A stretch of DNA of 64,000 bases, from contig NC_134460.1 in the NCBI RefSeq assembly GCF_047948215.1, positions 17,190,501-17,254,500 on the forward strand, written 5' to 3'. This DNA is from Lycorma delicatula. Its lineage: Eukaryota; Arthropoda; Insecta; Hemiptera; Fulgoridae. Position numbers and translations under genes: made by a program. Shown one piece after another: positions 1 through 13,019 of this stretch. Each line of letters opens with the position of its first letter. Within the stretch, counting starts at the first letter, position 1. The notes below the pieces were generated by a model, which was not told where the DNA came from, searched no databases, and saw only the letters and a program-made list of their open reading frames with translations.

Positions 1-2343
1 AATTACATTCCTATTATAAATTACGAGTATTAAACAATATTAATTAAAGTTTATATCAAACAAATTATGGGTATTTACATTATACATAAATTTCAGAGAG
101 GATTTATTTTATTTTAACTATAAATATCAGAGCCTTAATTTGTACTAATCATATTATTTCTTTACTGATAAGTTTAAAACTTGATATCTCGCTTTATTAC
201 AAAGATAATTTCTTACAAAATGTTTTTTTTTTAGTAATCATTTTAAAGATTTTTGTTTCAAGGGTGGTTTTGTTCCAGTACCAATAAATTTTGTTTTAAC
301 TTAAATATCATATAATTTACATAAGACTGAAGAAAAATTAAAGAAAGACTTTTTTTTATTAACTGTGTAAGTAATACGAGTTTGCGCCTTGGAATTTGTA
401 AAATAACTAGCAACAAATTAAAATACAAAGAATTAATTTAATCTAATTAGCTGGTCTTTTTTCATTGTCCCAGTTAAATTTGGGATTATTGACCTAATGG
501 TTTTCCACTTATTAATTATTTTCCAAGTAATAGCTACTTCAATCAATAAAGGTTGTGTGTAAGTCATTATTTAAAATCTTGTTTCTTCATTCCGGTAAAA
601 TAGATAAATTTGCAAAATTAATTAAAAATAATTATTAATAGGTCATGAATATAGAAAACATTAATTATTTTCCAGTTATTAAAGCATATTTTTAAAGCGT
701 ATTTTATACTAGCGTAACAAAGTTAAAAACAAAAATCAGTAATGATATGAAGTTACACCGATTAACAGAACAATTTGTTTGATTGGCAAACAAAATTGAT
801 CCATTTTGGTATAAATATAAATTACGTGTTTAAACAATGTAAGTTTTAGTGATGACCTAATTTCATACACTACTAACCAAGTTCATTGTAAAAACAATGG
901 TTATGACCGTCATATAAAAACCAATTAGCTAAAATGATTGATTAATTAATGGACTACTGAAAGCAATGAAAAATATGAACCGATCCAGTTATATGAAATA
1001 GATGGGATTGACAAGCAAATACCGTTATAATAATTCACGGCCAATTTTTTTTTGACAAAAAAATAAGCAATTAGAATCATTTATAACTATTCTCGACATT
1101 TTAAAGCAATCTATATAAGGATGAGAGAACTAGTATAATAAAATTGGTGAACAATAAACGCCTAAAATTTTTAATGGTAATTAAGTACGCACTACGCACA
1201 ATAAAAAAAAAAAAATACAAATAATATACAAAAGTCTACAAACACACGTTGCGTGGCCAAGACTATATAGTATTAATGATCGTAAGAAACGTATGGGAAG
1301 ATTCACATGATATATTTGTGGGTAAAAAAGTTTGAAGTCCTTTCCTCTCAGTTTGTGCTCGGATGTTCTACTCCACTTTTTTCCGAAGGGAATTAAAGTT
1401 CCAAGTGGAACACTTTCATCGTTATTTATCACATCCGTTTTGGCACAACGTACATGAAGTATAGAAAAATCTTTTTCTTCTATTCTTTATTTATCGTGAT
1501 GATGATTATACTCAATGATACGATTATTTAAGATAAAATATTAATAAAAAAAAACCAACGGAAAAAAAATATTTAAAACACAAATTAATCGTAATAAAAA
1601 AAATTAAAATGACTTAAAAAAATGTAAAAGGTTATGGAGTTGAAATTTTTAAATTATTATAATTTTTTAATAAAAAGTCACTTTTAAATTAATTGATCAT
1701 CATTTGTTTCTTCTTCAAAGACACTCGTAGATAGCTTTTACCAAAAACGCTTCCAAAACTCCAATAAAGAAAGTTTTTTTATAATTAGCTACAAAAACCA
1801 TTTGAAAATAATTTTATTAATTTTAAACCAAGTCGCTTGAAAACTTTTTATAACTTAAAAAGTCTTAATCACGTCTCGTCGTACTGTTTAACAAATAATT
1901 TAATTAAAATAAAGAAAATTCAATCGCTTTGCGAAGTAAAAGACTATATTCTGCAAGGAATATTACCAATAGAATAAAATATAACAAGCAAAAGAAACGA
2001 TATGAATTTTATAATAACCTATAAAAATAAATCTTAAATAATCTAAAACATTCACTAAGTGAGCACGATCTCGTGGATGTTATACTAAACAAATGGTTAT
2101 TAAAGAGATTATTAATTATTAAAGTAATGAAAGAAAAAATCAGGATACATTTAATTTCCCAGTAATATAACTAAATATCCTTCCTTTTAAGTACAATATA
2201 ATTAATTCTTTTTTTCGCAATATTTTTTTAATTGCATCCCAATCTAAAAAACATGTAAAATGAATTAAACCAAAAAATACATATTATTTCAATGAATCTA
2301 ACATCATTTTAAGTAAATATTAATTTGATGTATAAATTTACAG

Positions 2344-2388
<45 letters not shown>

Positions 2389-5300
2389 CTGAGATTTGTG
2401 GCATAATTTCTTCAGATAAAGTCCTTTTAATATTAATTCAAAAAAAAAAAAAAGCTTAATGATATGTTTACAGGACAATTACATTTTATCTATTAGAAGA
2501 ATAAAACGTGAAAGTATTATGCATGTAGAAATTATATTAACGAAAAGACTAAATTTAATGAAGGATAAATCTTCCGTATAGTGCGTTACTGTAGAAGTCC
2601 TTGACGTGTAAGAATATAGGTTGCACTTCAACCATTCGCTTATTATAGGTTCATCGAAATGTCGTGGCAATTAAAATGTTTAAGGTTAAATTAAATAAAT
2701 TATATGATAAACAAAAAAAATTATTTTTAAAATTTAAAATACTGATCTAAACATTATGTTTGTTGTATTTTTTTAACATTAGAAGTTAGAATAACATATC
2801 CTGTAAATAGTTACGTAATCATGACCTTTTCTGGGACTGAATGAATATATAAAATCTATCGATAAAAAGTCGTGTAAGCGTATTACTAAATATTACTACA
2901 AGAATGTATCCGGGTGGATAAAGTAATAACGATAAAGTTCTGGAAATCTACACGAGAAAGAAGATAACGAGATGAATAAAAAGGAAAACTATATTGGATA
3001 GAAGTTAAGAAGATATTTTCAGCCGTTAAACTTTTGGAAGAAATGGTAACGAAAAAAAACAATTGAACGAATAAGGTTGCACGTGATGGACAACGTTAAG
3101 GTTGAAAGCATCTATTTAAAAATTAAGAGGCTAATGATCGAGGGGCATTGACAGCTTATCTTTCTTTTCTTATCTATTAAGACAACGAACCCTTGAAGAA
3201 GGTATACTTTTACATCCCTCGGCTACGAATTTCAACTCTCATAATCCTCTCCACCCATACAAACTAACAGTTCTCTTATCTGCTGCATGGTCGTTCATAC
3301 ATTTCTGTTCCATCCTTTTCTTTTTAACACTGTACAATGGTATACAACGTAAAGAAAAATTGTACAACATTGTTTCATAATCACTTTTGGCACTGTTATC
3401 ACGTAAAAACCTATCTAATCTTTTATATAATAAAAATTAGACTTATTTCCCTCAGAAATTTTCTGCTCAAACATTTTCTTCTTCTATGTAATCTACAATA
3501 ATTCTATAAATTCTTCTTATGATAAGCATGCGAATAAAATTTCATGAAAAGGCCTATAATGCAGCAGAATCTGTCTATTATGACTAACAGAAGGAGATTA
3601 ATTCCAGTAGTCAAAATTTATAAAATTTCAAATAAAAACCTGCGGTTTCATTCTTTTAATAATAATTAACAAACAGAAAAAAGAGGAATATTCTATTTTA
3701 TGGAATTGTACCGATTTACCATCATATAAAGTGATCATATTACAAAATGTTAAGGCACATCTAAAAAATAAAAATTCTAACCCGAGGAAAAGATGAAAAT
3801 TTGTTACAAAATTAAATGAAGTGAGTCGATATATCAGTTATTTCATTAATATTTTATTCGGTAGTTAGATTAAGAAAATTAAATTAATAACATAATTGAA
3901 AAACCATTCAGATTTTTGTAAATAAATGAATCTTTACTGTTATTAACACATATTTTTCAGATCATTGTCTATAGATGGTGTAAGCTATATAACGAAAGGG
4001 GATATGGTTTACAACGGGATTTAAACTTTCTTACCACGATATCAGTACCCAGCATAACAAGATTTAAATAACCAGAATAATTTAATAAAATTTCTAACCG
4101 TATGCTTAGGAACCGTCTACAAAAATTAAAAATATAAAACCAAATGCGCATTTTGATTGTTAAGCAATCACTATCCGTAGTTTTAAAAAAATAACCGTAA
4201 TAAAATACCCTCAGACAAATAAAAATAAAGTATTTATAACATTTAAGACTAGAACTTAAATTATATTACAATAATAATGTTGGTAGTATTATTTATCTAA
4301 ATTTTTATTTTTATTTTACAAGTACAGACAATTTTTTTTTTTTGCATTATTTCATGTTATTTTTATTTTATAATTTTCTTGCTTTCTTTCTGTATTCTAT
4401 GTTTTCTTTCCCGTATTTTTACTAATTCCATTAAAATTACAGATCATTTGTCTATTAAAGCAATCAATAAAAAAAGTGGTAATCTTGAAATTTTTTAATT
4501 TTACTTTAAGTTATGATTGTAAACAAGATTTATAGTCGACCAAGCGAAGCAAGGTTCTTTTTTAAATTGACTTTTTGGATTTCGTCTGTTCGAATTTTGT
4601 AACGCCATTTACTGCCAAAGGTGTTCATGAACTGATGTTCATTACTATTTTTCTTAGGTATAACACAGAAGTGCAATGTAAGAGAACTTTTCTTCACTAA
4701 GTTAACTATACACAGACTACCCTCCAATCCTTAGATCAAAACTATTTCCAGTCTTTCTCTCAACGGTAACTCGTTAGATACTTCATGTTTGTCGTTTCAT
4801 TCCATTTTTATTCTAAACGTTTGTCTCCGAGACAGTTTTCTTAAATTGTACATCATCATTCTTTTCTAAGAATATTATTAAATAATTCATATTACGTTGA
4901 CTTTTATAAACAGTTTTCCAGTTTTTATTCCTTCACTTCCTTTAAAAGAATTTTGAAAAAAAAGCTTCTAGATAGTCATTAGTCCCTGATGTCTTTTCTT
5001 CCACGCCGACTGTTTAAAATCAGTATTTACTATAACTTCTAATACGGAAAATAATCTTTGACACCGGCTAATCCGTCCATGTACAATTATCGATCGGGAA
5101 TTCCGTTTTGTTTGATCTTATTTACTCAGATTTATTGTAGATTTTTTCAACTCCATATAAAGTAAGCGATATTTACTGTTCATAGAATTGTTAATTATTT
5201 AAGGTAAATTTAATAAAATATACAAACGATATAAAAATTTGTAGATAAATAATTTAACTTGTTCAAATAGACGAAATTTTGAAAGTGGAATTACTTTATT

Positions 5301-5822
5301 ACACTATAAAACAAATTAAACACTATAACAAAATTACACTATATAACAAAGAGAAAAGGTCCCAAAATAACTATATTTCTTCATTGTATTGTTTTTACAA
5401 CGAGCATTAACTGAATTATAATAATAAAATTATTTATAAACCACATAAATGTCCAATATTCTGTATAATTCAAAACAGACTCGTATTCAACGACGATTCA
5501 AAACATCCATATGAATAACACACAAGGTGAATGACCTGATCATAGAATATTCAATATTACAAAATATATTTCGCTGATGTTGATTTAATTTTATCGTTTA
5601 TTAACTCAAAACATTAGTGATATAAATTACTAAACCAACTTAAAAGCTACTCGTTAAGTGTCGTTAATTAACAGAACACATAAATAAACTGATATCCAAA
5701 ACCAAATACTTTAATTAAAAATTCGTAAGTAATTAATTACAAATTAATCTTTTAATCATCAAAATAATTATTATTTCACCATATATCCGATTCGTTCACA
5801 CTTTTACTTAAAAAAAATTCTA
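1..5822. other. AT-rich DNA without recognisable gene
   Basis: About 5.8 kb of AT-rich sequence. The open frames are all short (at most 83 codons), low in complexity and match no family I know. There is a (TA)n tract at 2346-2387 and several homopolymer A/T runs. The stretch at about 3130-3300 is slightly richer in GC, but I see no splice-like or protein-like signal in it. Confidence 0.6.
2346..2387. repeat. (TA)n microsatellite
   Basis: An uninterrupted TA dinucleotide tract of about 42 bp. Confidence 0.95.
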
Positions 5823-6490
5823 ATGTGGACACCACATGACTTCCCGCCTATTAAGTTACATATACACATTTTTTTAAGTACATTAAATTTTATTTCATTA
5901 ATAATTTCTAATACTTTTTCAGTGTTTTCTTTAATTGAATCATTCATTATTTATCGTAATTATTTTAGAATCAGAGATTAATAATAAATAAATATATTTA
6001 AATTAAAAAAAAGAAAGTTAAAAAAAAGGAAATGAGATTTGATTCGAATCGATGTGCTTTCCCCTTGTAAGATCGAAATATTTCATTAATTAAAATTTCA
6101 TTTGGCTGTAACTCTGAAACCAATGAAAATAAGTACCACTTATGATATATCGTTGATAAGCTCTCAATAAGGGCTTATTACTGCAGTTAAAAAAAGTCCA
6201 AAATTCAAATTTTTGGATTTTGGGCTTTTTTTGTACAATTTTGGTTAAGTCGATTGCAATCAAAAGGGGAGGTACACAATTAGCTATTACAACAGTCCTA
6301 AATCCAAAATTTAACCATCCTATGACTAGTTGTTTTTGAGCTATGCGAGATACATACGTACGTATAGACGTCACGCCGAAACTAGTGAAAATGGATTCAG
6401 GGATGGTCAAAATTAATATTTCCGTTGATATCTGAAAACCGAAATTTTTCGCGATCACAATACTTCCTTTACTTCGAACAAGGAAGTAAA
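5823..6490 (+). repeat. Family A dispersed repeat, copy 1
   Basis: This is one of three long copies of the same ~660 bp non-coding repeat; the others are at 8504-9165 and, inverted, at 23121-23870. It begins with the palindrome-like ATGTGGACACCACAT and then ACTTCC. It ends with CTTCGAACAAGGAAGT, so the two ends carry inverted ACTTCC(TTGTACG)-type sequence. The shared core runs from about 6035 to 6460 and includes a conserved stretch around TAAGTACCACTTATGATATATCG. A 122-codon minus-strand frame inside it is a by-product of the repeat. The inverted ends suggest a non-autonomous DNA transposon (MITE-like), but I could not define a TSD. Confidence 0.75.
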
Positions 6491-7114
6491 AACAGTTTAA
6501 TTAAATTTTTTAGTTACCTAAACACCAAATTTTCTACCTAAAAAATCAAATTTTCTTTTCAAATTAATGGACTTGCCAAAATATTGCGGGGTACCTATAA
6601 TTCGTTAAGGAATAATTTTTAAATTAGTAACAGAGTGTTACAGTACTTAATAATTTTATTTCAGTCATACTATACTATAAGGCTTGCGAAACAACTAACA
6701 AACAGCTCACGGATGAAATGAATATCTTTAAGACAAGCCTATAGTTGGTATTGTGTAAAGGTTACTCGGTTCCCAAGACATCGCATACAATATGCACAGA
6801 ATAAACATATTTATGCAATACATAAAACACGCAGATTTCATTACTACATTTACAATCTTATTTTTATTATTATTACTACTGTTGTTATAATATAATTATT
6901 ATTAAAAACAGTATGATTGGATTACTTCACGTTTTATATATCAATTCGATAACTAAAACTGTATCAAAAAATAAATAAATGATGATTTTTTTCTAAAAAA
7001 AAAAAAAAAATTACAGGAAAATATTTTTCATAAAAACTCATCGAAATATCAAGTAGCTTTAATATTTCTTTGATGGAGAATAGGAACTGATAATTTTTTT
7101 AAATTTTTTGCTTG
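6491..7114. other. AT-rich spacer
   Basis: No gene or repeat recognised. There is a run of TTATTATTATTAC-type simple sequence near 6860-6900 and a poly(A) tract near 7000. Confidence 0.5.
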
Positions 7115-7257
7115 ATGAATACATCATAGAAGCTTTGAAAAGCTTGTACGTGGAAATATGGAAATGGAATTTTATTATGAATAAAAAATGACCGGGATTC
7201 GAACCTTGGACACCGGATAAGAAGCCAAGACATAACCACTCCGCCAAGGTAATCAGC
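7115..7257 (-). mobile_element. tRNA-derived SINE (family S1), copy 1
   Basis: Read on the minus strand, the head is tRNA-like. A box-A-like TTGGCGGAGTGG lies at 7247-7236 and a good box B, GGTTCGAATCCC, at 7205-7194, spaced as in a pol III internal promoter. The body continues to about 7115 and is shared with the copy at 12533-12680; both contain a GAAGC-TT...CTTGTACGTGGAAATATGGAA-like stretch. A 62-codon frame over the head is a by-product. The cloverleaf is not complete enough to call a functional tRNA gene. Confidence 0.8.
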
Positions 7258-8503
7258 TATTACAAAACTCTTTATTTTTCAAAACAATTCAGCTTAAGTT
7301 ATATTAAAAAAGATGTGATTTTTGATCTGACGAGCTTGAAGCCAGTCTTTGTTATGAGGTAATACACAGCGTTAAAATAAATATTAAATTACTCAAAAGA
7401 AAATATGAAACATTTCTATAGACTTTGACACCAGAAATGTTAGTACATATGAGATGATACATCCCCGTACATAGATTTTTTGTTAATGAGGAATAGCGAA
7501 GCAAAAAATCAGGCCGATTTTTTCACACAGAGCTCTTTTATCTAAACTTCAATCTCGTGAAAAGTAAACTCAACAGGAGCACAGAATTTCGAATAATTAA
7601 ATATTTTAAAACCTTTAGGGAATAACACAAATAACTTCAAGAAAATCGTATTGAAATCGTATGGCATTTCTTTCAAAAGTTATAAGAGAGCAAAGTCTGG
7701 TCCACCCGTTGGAGTAAAAATTGTATTGTCTACCTATACTATGGAAGATATTAAAATATTTTAAAAATTTGTTTGTATCACTGCTTAGTAATGGATTGTT
7801 ATAGCGTAGTTAAGAATAGCTTGATAGCAATTTCATATTCAAATTATGTTCATTTGAAAATTTTAGAAAATTAATTAAATAAAAGTACATACTAAAAACA
7901 AATAGTTCCTTGGTTCATATTATTAGCTTGTATTACTTTTTTTTCTTTTTTTTTTCTTTAGACGTAAGTTTCTTGCTTCTAAGCCTCTTGCAAAAGGCGT
8001 TTTTCTTGTACAGAGGTTTATGTAGTAGATATTTCTATATTTTAAATAAAAATAAGATAAACTTTAATATTTTATTTACTGCAATACTTACTGAATTTTA
8101 ATAAAATACATAATTATTATAAATAACCAAAATATGAAAGTAAGAGCTATAGATAAATAAAGGAATTGAAAAGTAAAAAGTAATTGTATCTCACTTCTTT
8201 TTTTTTAAATTTCAACCGTTACAATTTTCACCAAATTAAGGTTTAAGTAATTATAATTATTTACTATTTTTTTATATTTTTTATTTTACACATTCACACA
8301 TTTTTAATTCAATTCCCTCAAATGTTACAGGTAAACGAAGAAAAATGTACTTCCGATCCGCAGTCGGAAGTCATAAATAAAAAGACTTCTACAACTAATT
8401 TTTTTTTAAATTTAATAACTCAATTTTTTTTATGTAAAATATTCAGAACACGTTTTAAACAAAACTAGACAGATTTTACAAAATTAAAGAAAAATAAACT
8501 CAG
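7258..8503. other. AT-rich spacer
   Basis: No gene recognised. It contains T-rich tracts near 7935-7960 and otherwise unremarkable sequence. Confidence 0.5.
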
Positions 8504-9165
8504 TTGTGAACACTACATGACTTCCTTGTACGCCTATAAAATTACATATACACATTTTTAGTACAAAAAAATAAAATAATAATAAAAGTACATATAAATT
8601 TTATTTCACTAATAACTTCGGATTTTTTTCATTTTATTTTTTTATTGTTATTATTGAATTATTATGTATTGTAATTTTTTTTATAATCAGAGGTTAATAA
8701 TTATTAATAAATCAAAATATTTAAATTAAATAACAACGTTAAAAAAAAAATAGAAAGGAAATGAAGTTTGATTTCAACAGATGTGCCTTACCCCTTGTAA
8801 GATCGAAAATATTCATTAATTAAAATTTTATTTGGCTATAACTCTGGAACTAATGAAAATAAGTACCACTTACGATATATCGTTGAAAAGCTCTCAATGA
8901 GGGCTTATTACTGCAGTTAAGAAAAAGTCAAAAATCCATTTTTTTGGACTTTGCTCTTTTTTGGAAGCTTTTGGTTCAGTAGATTGCAATCAAAAGGGGA
9001 GGTGGACATTAGATGTTACAACAGTCCTAAATCCAACATTTCAACATTATACGGCTAATCGTATTTGAGTAATGCGAAATATACTTACATACGTCACGCC
9101 GAAACTAGTCAAAGTGGATATTCCCGATGAAATTGGAAAACCGTAATTTTTCGCGGTTACAGTTA
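8504..9165 (+). repeat. Family A dispersed repeat, copy 2
   Basis: Same orientation as copy 1 and collinear with it. The 5' end is GTGAACACTACATGACTTCCTTGTACG, with the palindrome partly decayed. The core around TAAGTACCACTTACGATATATCG is retained. The 3' end stops after TTTTTCGCGGTTACAG, so the terminal CGTACAAGGAAGT is missing. The two copies lie about 2 kb apart in direct orientation, so the segment between them could be lost by recombination. Confidence 0.75.
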
Positions 9166-9249
9166 AATTTTTATTTGCTTAACCACATCGGGAATAATTT
9201 ATAAATAATAGTTATACTGATGAATTTTTATTATATATTTACTAAACCT

Positions 9250-9494
9250 TACAGCCGGCTTACGGCTCCACTCAGGTGGTTACACGGGCAGTGCCGCCAA
9301 TCCTGGCCGACAAACTATCTGATGGGCGAGTTCGGATTGGATGGTGGCCTGTCGAGTGATGCGGCGAACATCTGACGACCTTTGCTTCAGATGTTGAAAT
9401 CCAGGCCAGAGGGCCACGTTCTGTTCTGGCGAAGACAGAAGCGGCCACTGTTTTACATGTGGTAAGGCTTACTGTGCCAGCAGAACCATAGGTA
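9250..9494. other. GC-rich island of unknown origin
   Basis: About 240 bp is clearly richer in GC than everything around it (for example the stretch from GCCGGCTTACGG to AGAAGCGGCCACTG). No frame gives a protein I recognise. It resembles a decayed 5' or 3' UTR piece of a LINE, or a SINE body, in composition only; I find no A/B boxes and no clear TSD. Confidence 0.35.
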
Positions 9495-10944
9495 CTTATC
9501 TAAAAAATTATTTTAAGATCTTCTTAAGAATCGTTAATACTTCCTCAACGAAAGTAACTGCTAAACATTAGCTAAGAGGCAAGAGAAAAAATGACTGGGT
9601 CTGGAATTATGTTCTTAACAAAAATCAATCTTAATTAACCTGATGAAGTTAACCTTAATCAGTTAATCGATAAATATAGGAATGTACAGAAAAATATTTT
9701 TAAAACACATGTTGGGAATCGATGTAAAAACAACTAGATAGAAATTTGTAGCTTGTAAATGAAAATTGAAATTCCACCAAATAATGGTGGAATGAATGTC
9801 AAGAGATATAAATTTGGGATGCAAATTTATTTGAGAAATAAGGAAATAATATTAAGTTTATTTAATATATTTTTTACAATTCTTTTTTTTTAATCGGAAA
9901 TCGTAGAGACTTAAAAAACAGTGAATAATTAATGAGAAAGTATAAAAGGATTAAAAAAATAAATTGGAAATACATGTAATTACAGAAAGTTATTTTTTTA
10001 ACGTATACATCTTAAATTACTTAATTAAATAAAGTACAGATACACAAACTGAATTTACATATAAACTCAATTTATATCCGTAAGAACGTTTCAATTTCCA
10101 TAATCGATTACTAAAATATTAGCTGCATAGAACAATGTAATATTATCTTAGAATGATATATTTTTTCTTTGTTTTATTAATGGTTACTAATTACCATTAT
10201 TATTATTATTTTACGAAATTAGATTAATAAAATCATACAAATCTATTAAGTCAATTTTATTTTTTTTTCAATCGTAATTAAAATTAATTTTTAATTAATT
10301 ACATTCAAATAAATTAAATTTATTCAAACATAACCTAAACTAATTAGCTGTTTAAATCAAAGCAGCAATTACAATTACTAAAACAATAAGCAATGAACTG
10401 AAATGCTTTCAGAATTAATCGCATGGATATAAATTGTTTAATATGTAAAATATTAGTTTCGTTACAATGCTGATAAAAATTACACAAATCTAAAATATAA
10501 TTTTAATCAACCATCACACACCCTATACTAATAAAAAAATGATTCTATTTCATCACGATCGATTTACAATTAAATTTAAAATCAAAAACAAAAACGATTG
10601 GGTATTCGATATAATTGTAAAGGTTTATACCTAAAATACTTAAATTTTAATTTAAATCAAATAAATATTTCAATTAAATTTATTTTAAAACATTCTTTTG
10701 AACAAATATTTAATAATAATAATATCTATCTACAACGTATTATTAAAATCTATATGATAATTTTATATATATATATCTACATTTACTTAAAGAAAGACAT
10801 GAACTGTCTCTACTTCTCGACTGTGCTTTAGAGAAAGTTATTGTATAAAAGAAAAACGGTTGAGAAAATCATAGTGTCAATAAATATATAAAACTGAGAA
10901 AAACTACCCTATAGGCTGTCTATCTTTTTCGGATGTTATAGTTA
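9495..10944. other. AT-rich spacer
   Basis: No gene recognised. It holds a small perfect hairpin, ATTCCACCA / TGGTGGAAT, at 9771-9793 and a short TA tract near 10763. Confidence 0.5.
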
Positions 10945-11600
10945 TAACAGATATAGAATTAGAAAACGCTAAAATTAGATTAGAACTTCACAGAGAAAAA
11001 AGCAAAAAACTAGATTTAAAAAAAATTTCATTTAATAAAAACCGAATGTACGACCAATGATAAAAATGTACCTGAAGTATTCAACAAGTTACAGAAACAA
11101 TTTTAAATACGTTGAAGTAAAAAAAAATATTAAAAAAAAAAAATAAAAAACAAGTAGTTAAGATAAGCACAGAAAAATATATAAAAAAGCTTTTATGAAA
11201 GTTAAGAGTTTATGTAATAAAAAATGTTTTCTACGAGGGTTGATGTATAAAAAAACGGTAGTATAAAAGGTAAAAAGCAGTAATATCAGAATTACTTTAT
11301 GTCACGGAAACATTATTTTTAATGAGATATAAAGGTACAATAGAAAAAGAAAGATAGAATATTTTTAAGGAAAATACTAGATTCAATCATTAAAGAAGAT
11401 GAGAGTTATGGGAGAAGATCAAACTTTAAACTGTATAAAAGTAACAGATGAAAAAGAGTTACTTCTTACAGCCACATTCAGAGAAGAAATGAAGATTAAC
11501 TAAAAAAATACACAAAGTTTTTTGAAAATAGGAAAATTGACTAGGATAAAGGTTGGGGAAGACAAAATAGAAAAACTAAAAGTAATAAAAAAAAAAAAAA
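10945..11600 (+). pseudogene. RTE-like LINE reverse transcriptase C-terminal fragment, decayed
   Basis: Translation in shifting frames gives the C-terminal region typical of RTE-type ORF2. There is a degraded LKISFNKT-like segment near 11015-11050, then LYVTET (the LYGSETW-type motif) near 11300. Then comes an IEKKERKxLRKIL-like stretch with RRSNFKLYK near 11400-11440, and a TFREEMK-like remnant near 11470-11500. At least two frameshifts and several stops separate these pieces. An A-rich tract at 11589-11610 may be its 3' end. The catalytic YADD region is absent, so this is a 5'-truncated dead copy. A related tail is at 24340-24830. Confidence 0.6.
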
Positions 11601-11754
11601 AAAAAAAAATTAATAATTGACAAACTTCACAAAAAAAATTTAAATGTTTCCATTAAGAAAAAACCCCCTAAGTACACCTTTCTTCTCTGTTTAGCATCGG
11701 AACCAGCACCTGAAGTAATTGTACTGTTTTACCTGAAGTAATGTATTACTTCAG

Positions 11755-12010
11755 AGGATGACATGTATGAATATAAATGAAGTGTAGTCTTGCACAATCT
11801 TAGGTCAACCATTTCTGAGATGTGTGATTAATTGAAACCCATGATATGAAAATCCATGATATGTATGAGTGTAAATGAAGTGTAGTAGTCTTGTACATTC
11901 TCAGTTCGACCATTCCTGAGATGTGTGTGGTTAATTGAAACCCAACCACCAAAGAACACCGGTATTCACGATCTACTATTCAAATTCATATACAAGTAAC
12001 TGCCTTTACT
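11755..12010 (-). mobile_element. SINE family S2, copy with duplicated tail
   Basis: Minus-strand copy of the SINE at 14914-15150. The shared body includes the complement of ACCACACATCTCAGGAA and GACTACACTTCATTTA. The tail module occurs twice in tandem (about 11755-11850 and 11860-11960), both with the TAAATGAAGTGTAGT...GAGATGTGTG pattern. The tRNA-like head is lost or too diverged to see. Confidence 0.65.
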
Positions 12011-12532
12011 TCAAAGTACAAATTAAGTGAATAAATAGTCAGAAGGCTTTCTTAGAACGTAAGAGAACACTGAAGAAAAATTAAAGAGAAGAAAAGGAAC
12101 AGTATTTTTTTCGTGGACAATAGCTGGCCAGCAACGAATAAAGGATATTAGGTTTGATAAGCAAAATATGCGTAAAAATTAAAAGTAGCTATTATTAAAA
12201 GGGAACGGAAAGTTTATTGAAAATAAAAATAAAAAACTAATTTTAAAATAACTCCTCTCTTGCGCTCCTGACCGAAAATTACTGTTGCGGTACACTATTA
12301 TGTACCATACTTAATGTATTGATTCCAAAGCTTCTATAACGAACTGCTGCTCATAAATCAAAACACCGGTTAATCGTTTTCATAGGATTAAATATTTCAT
12401 TTACTACTTTGACTATTCGGCAGCTAAACATATTTAGGCTTTTTTTTCGTGGTGTAAATTCTAGTTAGGTTTACGAGCAGTTAAAAAGGGTACTTTTATA
12501 AGATTTAATTTTTTTCTCTTAATGGATTAATT

Positions 12533-12680
12533 CATCACAGAAGCTTACAGAGAAGCCTGTACGTGGGAATATGGAAACAGAATTTTTATCGGATGAAAAC
12601 TGTCATCTCTGACCGATATTTAAATCTGGTGTCCCCGGATGATAGGTACAGACACTACCAGTCCATCACAGAGATCGGAG
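12533..12680 (-). mobile_element. tRNA-derived SINE (family S1), copy 2
   Basis: Diverged minus-strand relative of the SINE at 7115-7257. It shares GAAGCTTACAGAGAAGCC, CTGTACGTGGGAATATGGAA and the position of the GACCGATATTTAAATC box-B remnant. The internal promoter boxes are mutated, so it is probably inert. Confidence 0.65.
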
Positions 12681-13019
12681 AATATTTATTTATTAACTTT
12701 TTTTAAGAAATAAAATAAGTCCATCAACCATGTTCCATTTTAAGCATTAAAATTATCATTATAATTAAGCGTTTTATTAAATTTCAAACTGATAGGCAGA
12801 CAAGAGGCAAAAAAAATAAATAAAATTTTCAAGATATTTTATATTTCCTCTTCGGTTACCATAATTGATTGGGGTAATTTTGTTTCTAGAATTGTCGCAC
12901 CTGTTAAATGACAAACCACATCGTTCTCCAGCTGTTTGTAAGTTATAAACATTATTACTGCTGCTGTGACTCTGAGTTTCATATCGTTTGGTTGTAATTA
13001 GTGCAGAATTTCTGATTTT

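Noticed and set aside
1181..1432. 83-codon minus-strand frame with a hydrophobic C terminus
   Set aside because: No family resemblance; composition matches random AT-rich DNA ending in a poly(A) tract.
6090..6458. 122-codon minus-strand frame
   Set aside because: Lies in family A, and the frame is not kept in the copies at 8504 and 23121.
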